Shown piece after piece: positions 46,746 through 57,514 of a DNA stretch of 64,000 bases. Origin of the DNA: Siphonodentalium dalli. Taxonomy: Eukaryota > Mollusca > Scaphopoda > Gadilida > Siphonodentaliidae. A program made the translations under genes and the position numbers. The notes under the pieces were generated by a model. That model was not told the DNA's origin and did not search any database. It was given only the letters and a program-made list of their open reading frames with translations. Within the stretch, counting starts at the first letter, position 1, and each line of letters starts with the position of its first letter. The stretch spans positions 84,154,958 through 84,218,957 of the forward strand of contig CP136069.1 in assembly GCA_032622095.1 (NCBI GenBank), written 5' to 3'.

Positions 46746-47094
46746 CTATGTGTACCATACTATGTACTATGGCACGGGTACACATGCACTGTTTTGTCGC
46801 TGATCTGATGGTGTGTTAGCCATGAAACTTCTATTTCAACTGTTCACAACGTGTTTTTACCAAAGATACGGTGTGGTCTCCTTGGGGATTGGGGGGATCC
46901 AACTTGGAATTATAAGCACACCCACACCTCGCACCATACCAAACTCACAAGTATCACGATCTGAACGGTAGACAAGTTTGTATTAATAATCAGTTCTTAT
47001 AGTGTTTGACTGACCACCGGCCCGAGGGAAAACAAGATTCACTGGACCGACCATTGTTTTAGGGTTGAACCTGAAAAATGCAAAATCCTAACAT

Positions 47095-49590
47095 CTGCAC
47101 TGTAAAAATTAGACTGTTAAATTTGACGGAATTTTACCGGCACCAGAGTTGCCAGCATTATACCATATCAATTACGGCCTGACTGTTGCCCGTTTACGGT
47201 ACACAACCATATTATAAACGGTCTAACCGTAACGCATAACAGTTAACTTGTTGCATACACAACTGTTTAACCCATTCAGTGCCGGCGACGGATATATCCT
47301 TCACCCGTAAGGCACCATCCATGTGCCGGCGACGGGTATATCCGTCGCACAGAACATCTCGTTTAAAACATGGTCTACTGCGCGAAACTCAGTTTCAATC
47401 TTGGTGTACATGCTTAATAACACTGCGGATTACAAGTAACTTCTTGGGAAAATTTGCACCGGGGGCGGGTTGTGGGGGCGGGTGGCGAGTGGTCTGTTTA
47501 TACGCGCATGCGCATATTCAACTTGTAAACCATGACGTAGTCGAAGATATCTGCGTTCAAACGACGTATCGGACAGCTCCGTGCGTTGAGGCATTCGGGA
47601 GATAGATCCGTCTGAATGTAGGTGGGGAAAAATTGTGTTTTGTGGGCGTGACTAAAGTCTTGCAGAGTTCAAACTCTCTGAGAGGTCAACGTATACACCG
47701 TATATATCTGTTAATTGGAAACCCATTTTGATTGCGAAAAGGGCGATTACTATCAAGTCGGTGATTCCCTGATCCACCGAACACTTGGTTTAACAACAAA
47801 CGATCGAGGAACACTGGTTTGGACAACGTGCGCATTACGTCAATCAAACTATGTACCTTAAGGGGTTCGCCAAATTACGATGATAAATTACTATTGAAAA
47901 TATCAAGATTGCTCTTACATCTTTTAAGCTATCGAACTGAAATTTGGTAGTGAGGGGTTTTTCGATGCGCTGAATTCGATAGAAGTGTCACCTGGTTACT
48001 CCGATGGCTCAAAATGATGATTCATTGACACTTTACAAGTAGATACGTGTATCACACGAACGGAGAGTATACGCCGCACATCGATAGAACGATTGTTTTA
48101 GTCTTATCGAACGGAAGCAATTGATTTTCAAATTGTTTTCAGTTTTGTCATCTGCTTCTCTGGTAAATCGGTTATTGTAAACGTCATCCCATTTAGAAAT
48201 TTCGAAGGGACTCATTTATCACCCCCCACTTCCGACCCTTGTCATATCATAAATCTATGTTATTCCACCAGCAAAATAAATGCCTAAAACTGCACAGAAT
48301 AAGTTAGTTAGATGGTCACATAAAACAGATATGTAATTTCACGCGATCGGTGTTAATTTGAAGTACTCGTTGCCATGACAACACGAAATTTTGGACCTGT
48401 GATGACCCTGTAGTACCGAGATATGACTTTCGAAGAACTTCGTGAGTAGGGCCTATCATATCAATTCCTGCTGTCAGTTCGATTCTGTCCACCATTGAAT
48501 AATCAAATTAAATATATAGCTAGTGTAAATGATGGCTTTTCCCCCAGGAAACATGGCACACAGCTAGCGTTTTCCCCAGGTAACCTGGCACTGAATAAGT
48601 TAAACGTAATTGACAACGGTCTAACTGTTACATATTCCGCCAAAATTGACGGTATTATACAACGGTAGAACTGCCAACATTGTACCGTACAAATTACGGT
48701 CAGATTGCTGCATCGACTTTTTATTACGGTCAGATTGATGCATTTTTTGTTTACAGTACACAACCATATTATAAACGGTCTAACCGTAATTCATAACAGT
48801 CCAATTGTTGCCTATTATACCGTACACAACCTTCCATAAATAGTAATGGTCGACACAGGCAATGTGGTTTTGTAATTGGTAGTTATGTATGCCGCTTATA
48901 TGGTAACTCATTCACCTACGATAATCATTAATTTCGTTCGACTACTTTTTCTATGCATCCCTAACGACCCAAGACTAAGTGGACATAATACCATAGTCTG
49001 CAAAAGGTATTTTGAACAGGAGATAAAAACATTTTCCAGAATATCACACCGCCATAACGCGTTATATATAGAGTTACCGCTCTTGTTTTGTGCACACTAC
49101 ACTGTAACTAACCAACCGTAATTTTTACGGCAGAATACCGGTAGCTCAGTTGCCAGTAGTCTATCGTATAATTGACAGTACACCGTATATTCTACTACCG
49201 TATAATTATACAATTATAACGTCAAATATACAGAACACCGTATTTTCCACATGTTCACTGGTTGATTGTAATTTGGTCGTCAATGGCGTAATAACTAAAA
49301 TTTGAATAATAACATAGCAGCTACCGTGATTTCGAACAATGAGCAATAAATTATTCAACACAAAACCTTGACAAACACACTGAGAACAACCAAACAACTG
49401 TTTTTCTCCAATGATTGACTAACCCACGACTTCACAATCCGGGAAAATGACGTTGGCGATCAGACGACGCAAGAAAACCCTTCCCAAAATACATTTCGCG
49501 TACGCGCCATTAACGGTATTACCGTAAATATAGATATTACGGTACATACCGTTAAATTAACGGTATTCTACCGTTGAAAATACGGCTATT
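47095..49590. repeat. Family I: ACGGT/ACCGT dyad-rich repeat region, split by element H
   Basis: Phrases such as ATATTATAAACGGTCTAACC, CCGTAATTTTTACGGCAGAA, TTACGGTCAGATTG and TAACGGTATTCTACCGTTGA recur at 47100-47266, 48604-48840, 49108-49205 and 49510-49590. The motif CACTGTAAAAATTA near 47098 resembles a transposon end. The region appears to be several overlapping or nested copies; exact borders could not be set. Confidence 0.55.
47267..48603. mobile_element. Element H: TTAA element of ~1.3 kb inside repeat I
   Basis: The left end is TTAACCCATTCAGTGCCGG and the right end CCTGGCACTGAATAAGTTAA: inverted repeats on TTAA. A direct repeat GTGCCGGCGACGG(A/G)TATATCC lies just inside the left end. 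No transposase is visible. Confidence 0.7.
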
Positions 49591-49776
49591 TAATATTGTA
49601 CATATTCGACAGGACGACGATAAACTCCTTCAAAGGCTAAAATAATCGACATGGCGTGCACACTAATACAGGCAACAATAAAGGGCCATATCAACCATAA
49701 ATAATGAAGATGCTCTATATAATTTTACACATTAAATGTCCTACATATCATCTATGGTTTAGATATATATTTAAAC

Positions 49777-50800
49777 AAGACAGTCAATGACTGTGGGTCG
49801 CTCACCAGACTTAAAGACTGGGACTCAGAAGACTACAGTAGTCAGTACTTGACAAAATCACTTAAGACAAGTAGTTCTAAACATGGACATAGCTGGAGGT
49901 TCTCAGATTAGCAGGGCTGTTCACCTTGAAATTTCTAATGACACACCACTGACAAATCAAAAACGCCTTACCATTTTTATAGAAGACAACCATACCACAA
50001 TTCTAAGTTCACAGAAATCGTTTTGCACACCCCTCTTGGGTTGAATTTTACAACCAGTACCGGTACTTCAAGTTCTCAAACTTTTGAAATTTACCAACCT
50101 GACATCCCCCATAAAGTTAAAATTTGAATTTTACAACTGGTATCGGTATTCCAAGCTCTCAAACTATTGAAAATTACCAACTTGGCAGCCCCCATAAAGT
50201 AAAAATTTGTGGCTAATTCGGTCCCAACAGTTTAACCTGAAGTAGGAACATATGAACTGTTGGTTTAAGAACATACTGGTTGGAAAATCAAATCAAACTA
50301 TGAGAACAATTCTAATCTATTTTTGGTGTGAGAATCTAATCTACAACTAAAGTTGTATCAGGCATGAAATTTTCAAATGTAAACAATTTGATAAAAGTAG
50401 GGGGTCAAAACTACACCCCTCTATACTCCCTACCCATTGCCTCAAACATTACCCCCCCCCCCCCCACCAGGCAGCCTATAAATCAATAGTATTATACCAG
50501 TACCAAACAGCATAGATACAGGTAGGGAGGGTGGGGAGAGTTAAATCTCTTATCTCTGCCCCTATTTGAACAAATGTGAATCTCCATCCATAAATTCAAA
50601 GGGGAGATTTAAGAGTTGAAGTGAATTGATTTCCTTCAAAAGTTTCCTAAAAAATAACCCTATTTGAACAAATCTGAACACAAGGACCCTCGATACAAAC
50701 AACAGACAAATTCAAACCAATATAACCTACAATGTTTCTTTGAAAACTCAGGGTATGATTTCACATGGATAAGTGGTGGTTAAGAAAATAATATTGGAAT
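49777..50800. repeat. Family F dispersed repeat, copy 1
   Basis: AGACAGTCAATGACTGTGGG, TCGCTCACCAGACTTAAAGA and CACCTTGAAATTTCTAA match 63428-63610. Within it, two phrases (TACCAACCTGACATCCCCCA / TACCAACTTGGCAGCCCCCA) form a ~95-bp tandem pair near 50093 and 50175. A poly-C tract lies at about 50452-50467. No gene is present. Confidence 0.6.
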
Positions 50801-50803
50801 AGC

Positions 50804-51247
50804 CAAGCCTGAATTTAGTGTGTCTGACATTTGCAGAATGAGGCCCCCAAAAGGTGAATTTAATGATGCTATGCCGCAAGGTGGGCTAGCATCACCAAAT
50901 TCACCCTCTGGGGACCGCATTCTGATTAGGCCTCAACTGCCATGTGAAACCTAGGATTGATTGAAGTTCTCCAGTTGAAGTTGGCGATGTACCGCCCCTC
51001 CCCAATGAGCACCTCGATTATGCATTTTATCTTCCAAAATTAGGCAAATAGAAACTGAACAGACGGGAAAATGTAACTAAAATGTCAATTTGATACTCTA
51101 GATACTTCCCAGAGGATGAGGCATAAGAATAATGAGGTCCCTGGATGGTGTTTTTTGTTATTCTAGCCTGCTGTACGGGATAGCATCACTAAATTCACCC
51201 TCTGTGGACCTCATTCTGCAAACTCAGACACACTAAATTCAGGCTTG
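50804..51247. mobile_element. Family O element, copy O2 (complete)
   Basis: CAAGCCTGAATTTAGTGTGT at the left is mirrored by ACACACTAAATTCAGGCTTG at the right. The inverted repeats extend about 80 bases, through GCAGAATGAGG and AAATTCACCCTCTG. Flanks GGAATAGC/GGAACAGA are a possible diverged 8-bp duplication. Copy O1 is at 41873. Confidence 0.85.
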
Positions 51248-51499
51248 GGAACAGAATATTATTTTGATAATGACAACAGACAGCAGTGCTAGTGTCTGTC
51301 TCTCTGTAGCTAATACCTGACCAAGTCTTCTGGTAGATAATAACTCTCTGCTTCTGGTGAGCAGAGGTATTGTGATATGATATGGGGTGTTGGTTGGGGT
51401 AGGGTGGGTTGGGCAGGGTGGGGGTCTGGGTCATGTGGGGGGGGGGGTGTGTGATGGAAAGTTTCAGTGATTTCATTAAAGATTAAAGTTTCATAACCC

Positions 51500-51945
51500 T
51501 GCGGATGTTATAATGGTGTTAGTTGTTTTAAATTTTATAACATGATTTAAAAAAAAAATGTTAGTTATGTCCCTGGCTCCGCCCACATTCGACACAGTGA
51601 GCTCATTTAAATAAATCTGAACCACAGTCACCCAAGGACCCTTTATACCAAATATGAACCCATTCGGCCCAATGGAATTTGAGAAAAAGTCATTTTAAGA
51701 ATTACTATGGTGGGAAAAAGTTATGGTCCTAGCTTCGCAACTATTTAACCTGGTGACTTCATTTGAACAAATCTGAATGTGAGTCACATAGGGAACATCC
51801 ACACCAAATATGAACACATTAGGTCCTAAGGATCTGGAGAAGATGTTCAAAGAATTGTTGACGGACGGGTGGACGGACGGACGACGAGTGATGAATATAG
51901 CTCCACCGGAGACTTCGTCTCAGGTGAGCTGAAAACCAGAAAATA
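51500..51945. repeat. Family F-type repeat tail with GGACGGACGG motif
   Basis: Two related units contain CATTTAAATAAATCTGAA... / CATTTGAACAAATCTGAAT..., GTCACATAGGGAACATCCAC and ACCAAATATGAACACATTAG. They end at GACGGACGGGTGGACGGACG followed by CAGGTGAGCTGAAA. Similar units occur at 50560-50700 and 63300-64000. The style is that of a LINE/SINE 3' region; no coding part is seen. Confidence 0.55.
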
Positions 51946-52016
51946 TTGGGATTAAACATATACATGTGCATGAACCCATTCATCGTGCAATAGCACAACT
52001 TGACTTCGTTAAGTTG

Positions 52017-52936
52017 TAGGGTCCTGCGAATATTCGATTCGAGATTCGTTTCGAAAGTCAAATTCGATTCGAAATTGCCAACTCGAAATTTCGAATATAC
52101 ACTTATGGAAAAGTAGGCGGTTTACGGGCAGGTACACACGTCGATCTTAGCTGTTTTGTGCTATTTAATTACAGAAAATGATGTATATATGCACCTTATA
52201 ATTATCATTGGACCGACGACGCGCCTGAATTATAATAGCGATGAGACTGATCAACCGCTAGCGTTATCGGCGGTCTATCCGCCTCAGATTCCGCGTTATG
52301 TAATATAGCTCAGAATTTAAACAACACTGTTCCCGGCATCGAAAAATGCATTTTGGAGGTGTTTTCTTTTGAAGTTTACATTCAATTTCGGAGCGTTCTT
52401 TGACACTTGACAAAACGTCATCCGTTATTCATGTTTATTTTAAAGATGATAAAGCTTACACATGTGATGAATGCAACATGGTGTATAAATCGCAAGCATC
52501 TGGGACAACGACCCTTCTATATGGAATCATCTGTCCAAGAAGCATCCAGCACTACATAAACAGGCTACACTGCGGCTGTTGTTGCATCTTCAAGTTTATA
52601 ATAACGGGTGATTCCGGATGCACGTGCAATCTGTACAAATTTTGCGTGATTTTAGTTCCAATAATCCGTTTAGTGGTTATATTTTAATCGCCGTGACGGT
52701 CGCATGGACGTTTTAATCAATTATCAATTGAAGTTAATAGTATTTTAAATGACGGTTCATCGCCACATGAGTTATGATGGAACTTCGTGCATGTAGTTCA
52801 TGGAACGTTTCACAAATCGTCTAATCGTTGACAAAACATGCCCAATTGAGAATTCAACATACAGATATGATTCGATTCGATATTCGATTCGATTCGATAA
52901 TCGATTCGATCAAAATCTCCAATTCGCAGGACCCTA
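52017..52936. mobile_element. hAT-superfamily transposon remnant (920 bp)
   Basis: The ends TAGGGTCCTGCGAATATTCG and the inverse of ATTCGCAGGACCCTA are terminal inverted repeats, followed inside by ATTCGATTCGA-rich stretches on both sides. A perfect 8-bp duplication TTAAGTTG flanks the element (52009-52016 and 52937-52944), the size expected for hAT. A BED-type zinc finger fragment lies inside. The catalytic transposase domain is absent, so the copy is a deletion derivative. Confidence 0.88.
52400..52612 (+). pseudogene. Frameshifted BED zinc finger of a hAT transposase
   Basis: In the first frame the product shows FKDDKAYTCDECNMVYKS, with the Cys pair CxxC of a BED finger and then SGTTTLL. 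About 52520 the frame must change by one base (net -1) to continue with WNHLSKKHP, which gives the His-x4-His pair. Together these make the C-C-H-H zinc-binding set of BED domains, the DNA-binding module at the N-terminus of many hAT transposases. A stop follows soon after (near 52610) and no catalytic part remains. The frameshift marks a dead gene; a domesticated two-exon arrangement seems unlikely because no splice signals separate the halves. Confidence 0.75.
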
Positions 52937-53584
52937 TTAAGTTGAGCTAGTATTTAGAGTTAATCCGCATGTGTCGTCAAAAACAACTTACATGTATAAA
53001 ATAAAGGTATCGCTTACGGACTATGGTATTAGACTGTATACGCGGTATGAGGGATAAAACCGTAATTGTTTACGGCACCATACCGTTTTATCAACAGCGA
53101 CTTTTGACTATGTATAGTTGTCTAACTCGGGGCAAATACAGACCCGATTTAATTGGCCACGGGGAAGGGGCCATGGCATACCTGGCCGACCATTGTTCGG
53201 TCCGGTGTGAGAACATTTTGAAATCTAAACCTGACAAATGCAAAATCCTAGCATCTAGATTGCCCTCAAGCTTTCCAAGTGTAGCCCGCCGCACACGTCG
53301 CAACATTGTTATGACGTGTGCGGTGCCCCGTTTTTTGTTGGAGGCAACAAAATTTTGTTGCACAACAATGTTGCGAACGATCAAATTATTTAGATTTTGT
53401 TGCGTGTTGTAGCCAATGGATGGGCAGCGTTCTATTTTTAGTCTATGACGTACAGCGTCAAATGACACGACTCAAGGTGAAAACAAACATGGCGACTTCC
53501 ACCTCGATATTTATTACCGTCTATATTCTGAACTTTCATGAAAGCTGAAGCATGCTTTCAACCAAAATAAGCGCTGACATTGAG

Positions 53585-54341
53585 AAATGATACAGTATGA
53601 CCGAGCGGAGTGGTTCCTGGGTTCGAAATGTGATAGGATTTTATTTACCTGCAGCCTCTTGAATTTGTGAACATGATATCTGGACATTTTCCTGTTCACA
53701 CTCACTAAGTCACAGGTTCAGTGTTCCAGTACCGTACTGTATAATGTAGGTCTTGGTGTATACATTTTCTATCCAATGGTATTCCACTTCCCATGTCTTG
53801 ACAATATTGTAATTTGTACAAACTACACTGTCTACAGCCTGTACAGGTCTGAAAATTAAAATTGACTGAATCTGATTGAACCACCTGCAGTGGCTGCACC
53901 GATTCGGCGATTGATCTATAATAGCCCAACTTGACAATAAATTATGTGTCGGTTCCTATTTACACCTAGAATTGATGGATGTTTACAGTGAAAATTTATA
54001 GTTAAATTATACCAATTGATACATAACAAATATTTTAGAGAGCGAAACTTCTATTATGCAACCGTTATGGCTGTGAAAGATCCATCAGTCGATTATTGCC
54101 GATTGGGCTATTGTCGATCTATATAATATGCCCTGTCTCTGACTCGCATCCATATTGGAACCACCACGCCCGGTTCCGTGGTTTTGGTACTATCGGTTGG
54201 GGGTTCTGGAGTGGTATCTCTGTGTGGAAGTCATGCATTATTCAACCCAGAAGTTGGCTATCGATCAAGCGGCTGGTAAATACAATCAAATCATATTTTG
54301 AACCTAATTAATAACCTGTTCCACTCGGTCATGTATCATTG
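53585..54341. mobile_element. Element T: inverted-repeat unit nested in S
   Basis: AAATGATACAGTATGACCGA then GCGGAGTGG at the left is mirrored by CCACTCGGTCATGTATCATT at 54321-54340. The ~750 bp between have no recognised gene. It is probably a separate insertion inside S, but homologous copies would be needed to be sure. Confidence 0.5.
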
Positions 54342-54527
54342 GTCGAAGCCAGCACCGATTTCAAAAAAGTTAATATGAACAAAGGTTAGAAATCAAGGTC
54401 CACGACTACACGCTCCTTCCAAAATTCCCAATACTGAAAGGACATGAGATTTATTCATAAACACTTGCAAGAGGAACTCTGTCCGAATAAAACAAAAAAC
54501 AAGGTCCATGTTATGCCCTCACACACC

Positions 54528-54660
54528 ATGGAGTTTTACTGATAACTCCATATAATTTAATAAAGGATGTATAATAATAACTCCTGATATCCCATCCCCA
54601 ATAACACAGACAGATAACCAAAGTATGACATGGAGGTTTAATGATAACTCCATATAACAT
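54528..54660. repeat. Short direct repeat (~102-bp spacing)
   Basis: CATGGAGTTTTACTGATAAC and TCCATATAAT at 54528 recur as CATGGAGGTTTAATGATAAC and TCCATATAAC at 54630. This is a small tandem duplication within element S. Confidence 0.7.
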
Positions 54661-55033
54661 ATAAAAAGGGTACTAAATTGGTCAAAATCGGTTCAGTATA
54701 TATAATATAGCGCCTGTGGCTTGAACATTGCACGAATCTCTACTCTGGCTCTACGCACGGGCGTTAGCCAGGCCGAGAGTATAGATGCATGGCATGATCT
54801 AGCCTGATGCATGCTTTCCGCATCGATAAACTTTGGGAAAAACCCAGAGCTGAAATTAGTTTGCAGCAAACACGTGATTTGATAACGTTTTATCACGTGA
54901 CTTGTACAACAAAATTCGCAGTGTGTGCGGTGAGTCACAACATTTGTTGTGTCATTTTGCTGTAGCGTGTGCGGGCAATTACAACAATGGTGTATGGTGG
55001 TTGCACAACATTGTTGCGACGTGTGCGCCCGGC

Positions 55034-55479
55034 TTTCGATCGAACTGATGGCCATTTCAGCCCAATATTTTGACTTCAAGTATAGGAATTATGCAAATGT
55101 TTGTCTAAAAGCGACAAATTCACAGTGAATTCCACACCAATAAATTGTTGGAAAATCAACTACGAGAACAATTTCAACTTATTGTATCAGGTATGACATT
55201 TCAAACTGTTGAAAATTTGGACCAAAGTTGGGGTGAGACACCCCACCCTTTCGTCGCGCCCATAAGACGCCCCTCATGTCACACCACCAAACTTTGGTAA
55301 AATCATTCAACAGTTAGAAGTTTCATGCCTATCACACCATCAGTTGGACATTACACATCGAAAATGGGTTGCAAATGGTTTCATATTTTTATTTTCTAAC
55401 CAGTATAGTGTGAAACTTGTAACTAAATTGGCATCAGTTGGAAATTACTAACTTGCGATAAACGCTCTTGCGATGGACT
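55034..55479. other. No gene; F-like repeat fragments
   Basis: TTGTATCAGGTATGACATTT and ACTTTGGTAAAATCATTCAA resemble 50335-50390 and 8360-8395. It is probably dispersed-repeat debris. Confidence 0.45.
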
Positions 55480-56035
55480 CGAAAACGGCCAAGCCGATTT
55501 CGATGAAACTTGGTATGTGGGGATACTTTCGGCCGGGGAGTGGCATGGGCCTATTAATTTGCCCATGTGACGTGACAATGACCTTGAAATCGGTCATTTC
55601 AAGGTCAAACGCCCGAGTATCACGGGATTTCGATGAAAATTAGTGTCTGGGGATACTTTCGTATGGGTATTGTCGTAAGTCTATTCGTTTGCCCGTGCGA
55701 CGTGACCTTGAAATCGGGTCAATTCAAGGTCGAATCGCGAATTTTTATGGGATTTCAACGAAATTTGATACGTAGGGTTACTTTTGTCCACTGAGTGTTT
55801 TGGACGGGTCAAATCGTGACCCCGACCTGACCTTCAAAATGATCAATTCGAGGTCAAATCGGGTAAAACCGGATGGGTTTCGACGGGTAGTTTTGTCAGG
55901 GCAGCGTTTTGGACGGGTCAAATCGTGACCCCACCTGACCTTGACCTTAAAAATGGACAATTCAAGGTAAAATCGCGCAATTCGCCGAAAAATAGAGGGG
56001 AAACAGCTCGGACGAAGTCGGGTCCACCTGCTAGT
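55480..56035. repeat. Family P tandem array, second copy
   Basis: Units contain GATTTCGATGAAACTTGGTA, TACTTTCG/TACTTTTGTCC, GTGACGTGAC, GACCTTGAAATCGG and TTCAAGGTCAAA. The array ends GGACGAAGTCGGGTCCACCT and GCTAGTTAGTA, a phrase typical of the end of an inserted element. Compared with P1 the first two units are a different subtype. Confidence 0.8.
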
Positions 56036-56196
56036 TAGTAAATATATATAGCAGTGTGGAAGTTGGTTACAAACTTCAGAACTTCAGAATGTATAGGTTG
56101 TCCACCAAGAGGAACAACCTGTATCTTGCTTCTTAACCTCTCGTTCCGGTCGGGGGTCCAGGTTGTCTCACTTACCCAACAACCCATACTCAAGTG

Positions 56197-56259
56197 TAGT
56201 CTGCGCTAGACTAAGTACAAATACAAAGACAACACATTTGTAGCAGATAGCCGCTGGCT
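56197..56259. repeat. 63-bp direct repeat B2 (outer copy)
   Basis: TAGTCTGCGCTAGACTAAGT through TAGCCGCTGGCT is identical to 56963-57025. Flanking sequence differs from the other copy on both sides. Confidence 0.93.
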
Positions 56260-56744
56260 TTATTGGTGACAAGGTGAAAAACAGACATTGCAGCAACGGC
56301 CGTCAGAAACATTTGGAAGCAGAAAACTTTTAATTTCCGTGCCAATAGCATGGCTAGTAACTTCATACTGTCTTATATGCTAATGCAGTATATTCATGCA
56401 GTTGGTAAATATCTTCTCAAACCAAGATTTTCAAACAACTTGATTGAACTGACAGCCGTTTACAGAAGGCATTCAGGCATTAAAACAGAGATAAAACCAC
56501 TGTGTGGAGAAAACAACTCTGAAAGCTTTGAATACTCTTGCCTGCATACATGCAGAAAACCAAACATATGCAATTGATGCATTATATGCATATATAAACA
56601 TGATCAATATGAATCCTACGCGATTAGTTCCTATTCGTAATAATTTGATTCCAGCAAAGCACTGAATTCCAAAATTCAGAAAAAAAATCTACACAATACG
56701 TGAGCTCCATTCATTTGAAATATCCACATGTTCTTTTGATTTAA

Positions 56745-56964
56745 ATTAAAAATTGATACGTGCATCTTGCGAGACCAGACCGGCTAAAGTGACCAGAACA
56801 TTAGCTCACCCGGTAAGCCCGACCACGGCTTACACTCAATCACTCATTAACACTAACCACATGCCTTTAGCATGAGATCCACAATGACAACGACTCAGTT
56901 GTACTCATACGTTACGCTTCAGACAAAAGTTTTGTACTATACTGCGAAACGTCCAAAACAAATA
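56745..56964. repeat. 220-bp direct repeat A2 (inner copy)
   Basis: ATTAAAAATTGATACGTGCA through CGTCCAAAACAAATA is identical to 60966-61185 as far as I can read. The outer flanks diverge immediately. Confidence 0.95.
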
Positions 56965-57025
56965 GTCTGCGCTAGACTAAGTACAAATACAAAGACAACA
57001 CATTTGTAGCAGATAGCCGCTGGCT
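56963..57025. repeat. 63-bp direct repeat B1 (inner copy)
   Basis: It is identical to 56197-56259 and overlaps the end of the 220-bp inner repeat by the dinucleotide TA. This creates the internal junction copy. Confidence 0.93.
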
Positions 57026-57340
57026 GCTAAACAGTAAGTCCCAAAGTATGATTCAGGTGGATGCGTGTCTTTAACTCCTACACACACAGTATCTTGGCGC
57101 CATGCTACCGCCTTGGATTTCTAACAAAAATCCCGTCCGCACACAGCCTACAATGTGTCCGTAAGTATGGTGCGCCTTCTGTTTGATATATCAGATCTAC
57201 AACATAAAACATGTTATAAGAACAAATCCTCGCATGTCTACAATAACATTGCGGGGTATATTCGGAATCACGTTATTGCGTGAGGTTCACGTGCCTTGCG
57301 TTTCCACCGGAAGTATATTTCTTCCGGAACCCTTTCCGTT

Positions 57341-57363
57341 TAAATTTTTTTTTTTTTTTTTTT
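57341..57363. repeat. Poly-T tract
   Basis: A homopolymer run of about 22 T lies inside the DIRS-like element. On the minus strand it is poly-A. It has no other clear role. Confidence 0.9.
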
Positions 57364-57514
57364 CCCCCGACTATATGTCGACATTCGGAAAGCGAAACAA
57401 GCCAATTGTTCTCCCTTCCAATCAATTAACTTGGGTTACAACTATCATTATTGAAGCTGCATAGCTTTTTGTTACAATTTGTCTCAAGTCTATCGACGTT
57501 GTGTTAACCCTATT

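Larger units (their letters stand above)
53284..55033. mobile_element. Element S: ~1.75-kb inverted-repeat element with ACAACATTGTTG subterminal repeats
   Basis: GCACACGTCGCAACATTGTT at 53291 is mirrored by CACAACATTGTTGCGACGTG plus TGC ending at 55026. Both subterminal zones repeat ACAACAATGTTG- and CGTGTGCG-like words several times (53300-53410 and 54910-55020). These are potential transposase binding clusters. The flanks GCCCGCC/GCCCGGC may be a target duplication. No transposase is recognisable; open frames over the ends are by-products. Confidence 0.6.

Noticed and set aside
47279-47605. 108-codon plus-strand frame in element H
   Set aside because: No ATG-supported start with coding bias, no domain, and a C/G-rich repeat start; no evidence of a gene.
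53023-53412. 129-codon plus-strand frame
   Set aside because: It runs from ACGGT-type repeat into the end of element S, has no recognisable domain, and is overlapped by an equally long minus-strand frame.
53594-53630. tRNA-like words GACCGAGCGG and GGGTTCGAAAT
   Set aside because: The two boxes are about ten bases apart, far too close for a tRNA gene, and the first lies within an inverted repeat end.
54693-55079. 128-codon minus-strand frame rich in Cys and Thr
   Set aside because: Its composition comes from the ACAACA/GTTGTG subterminal repeats of element S.
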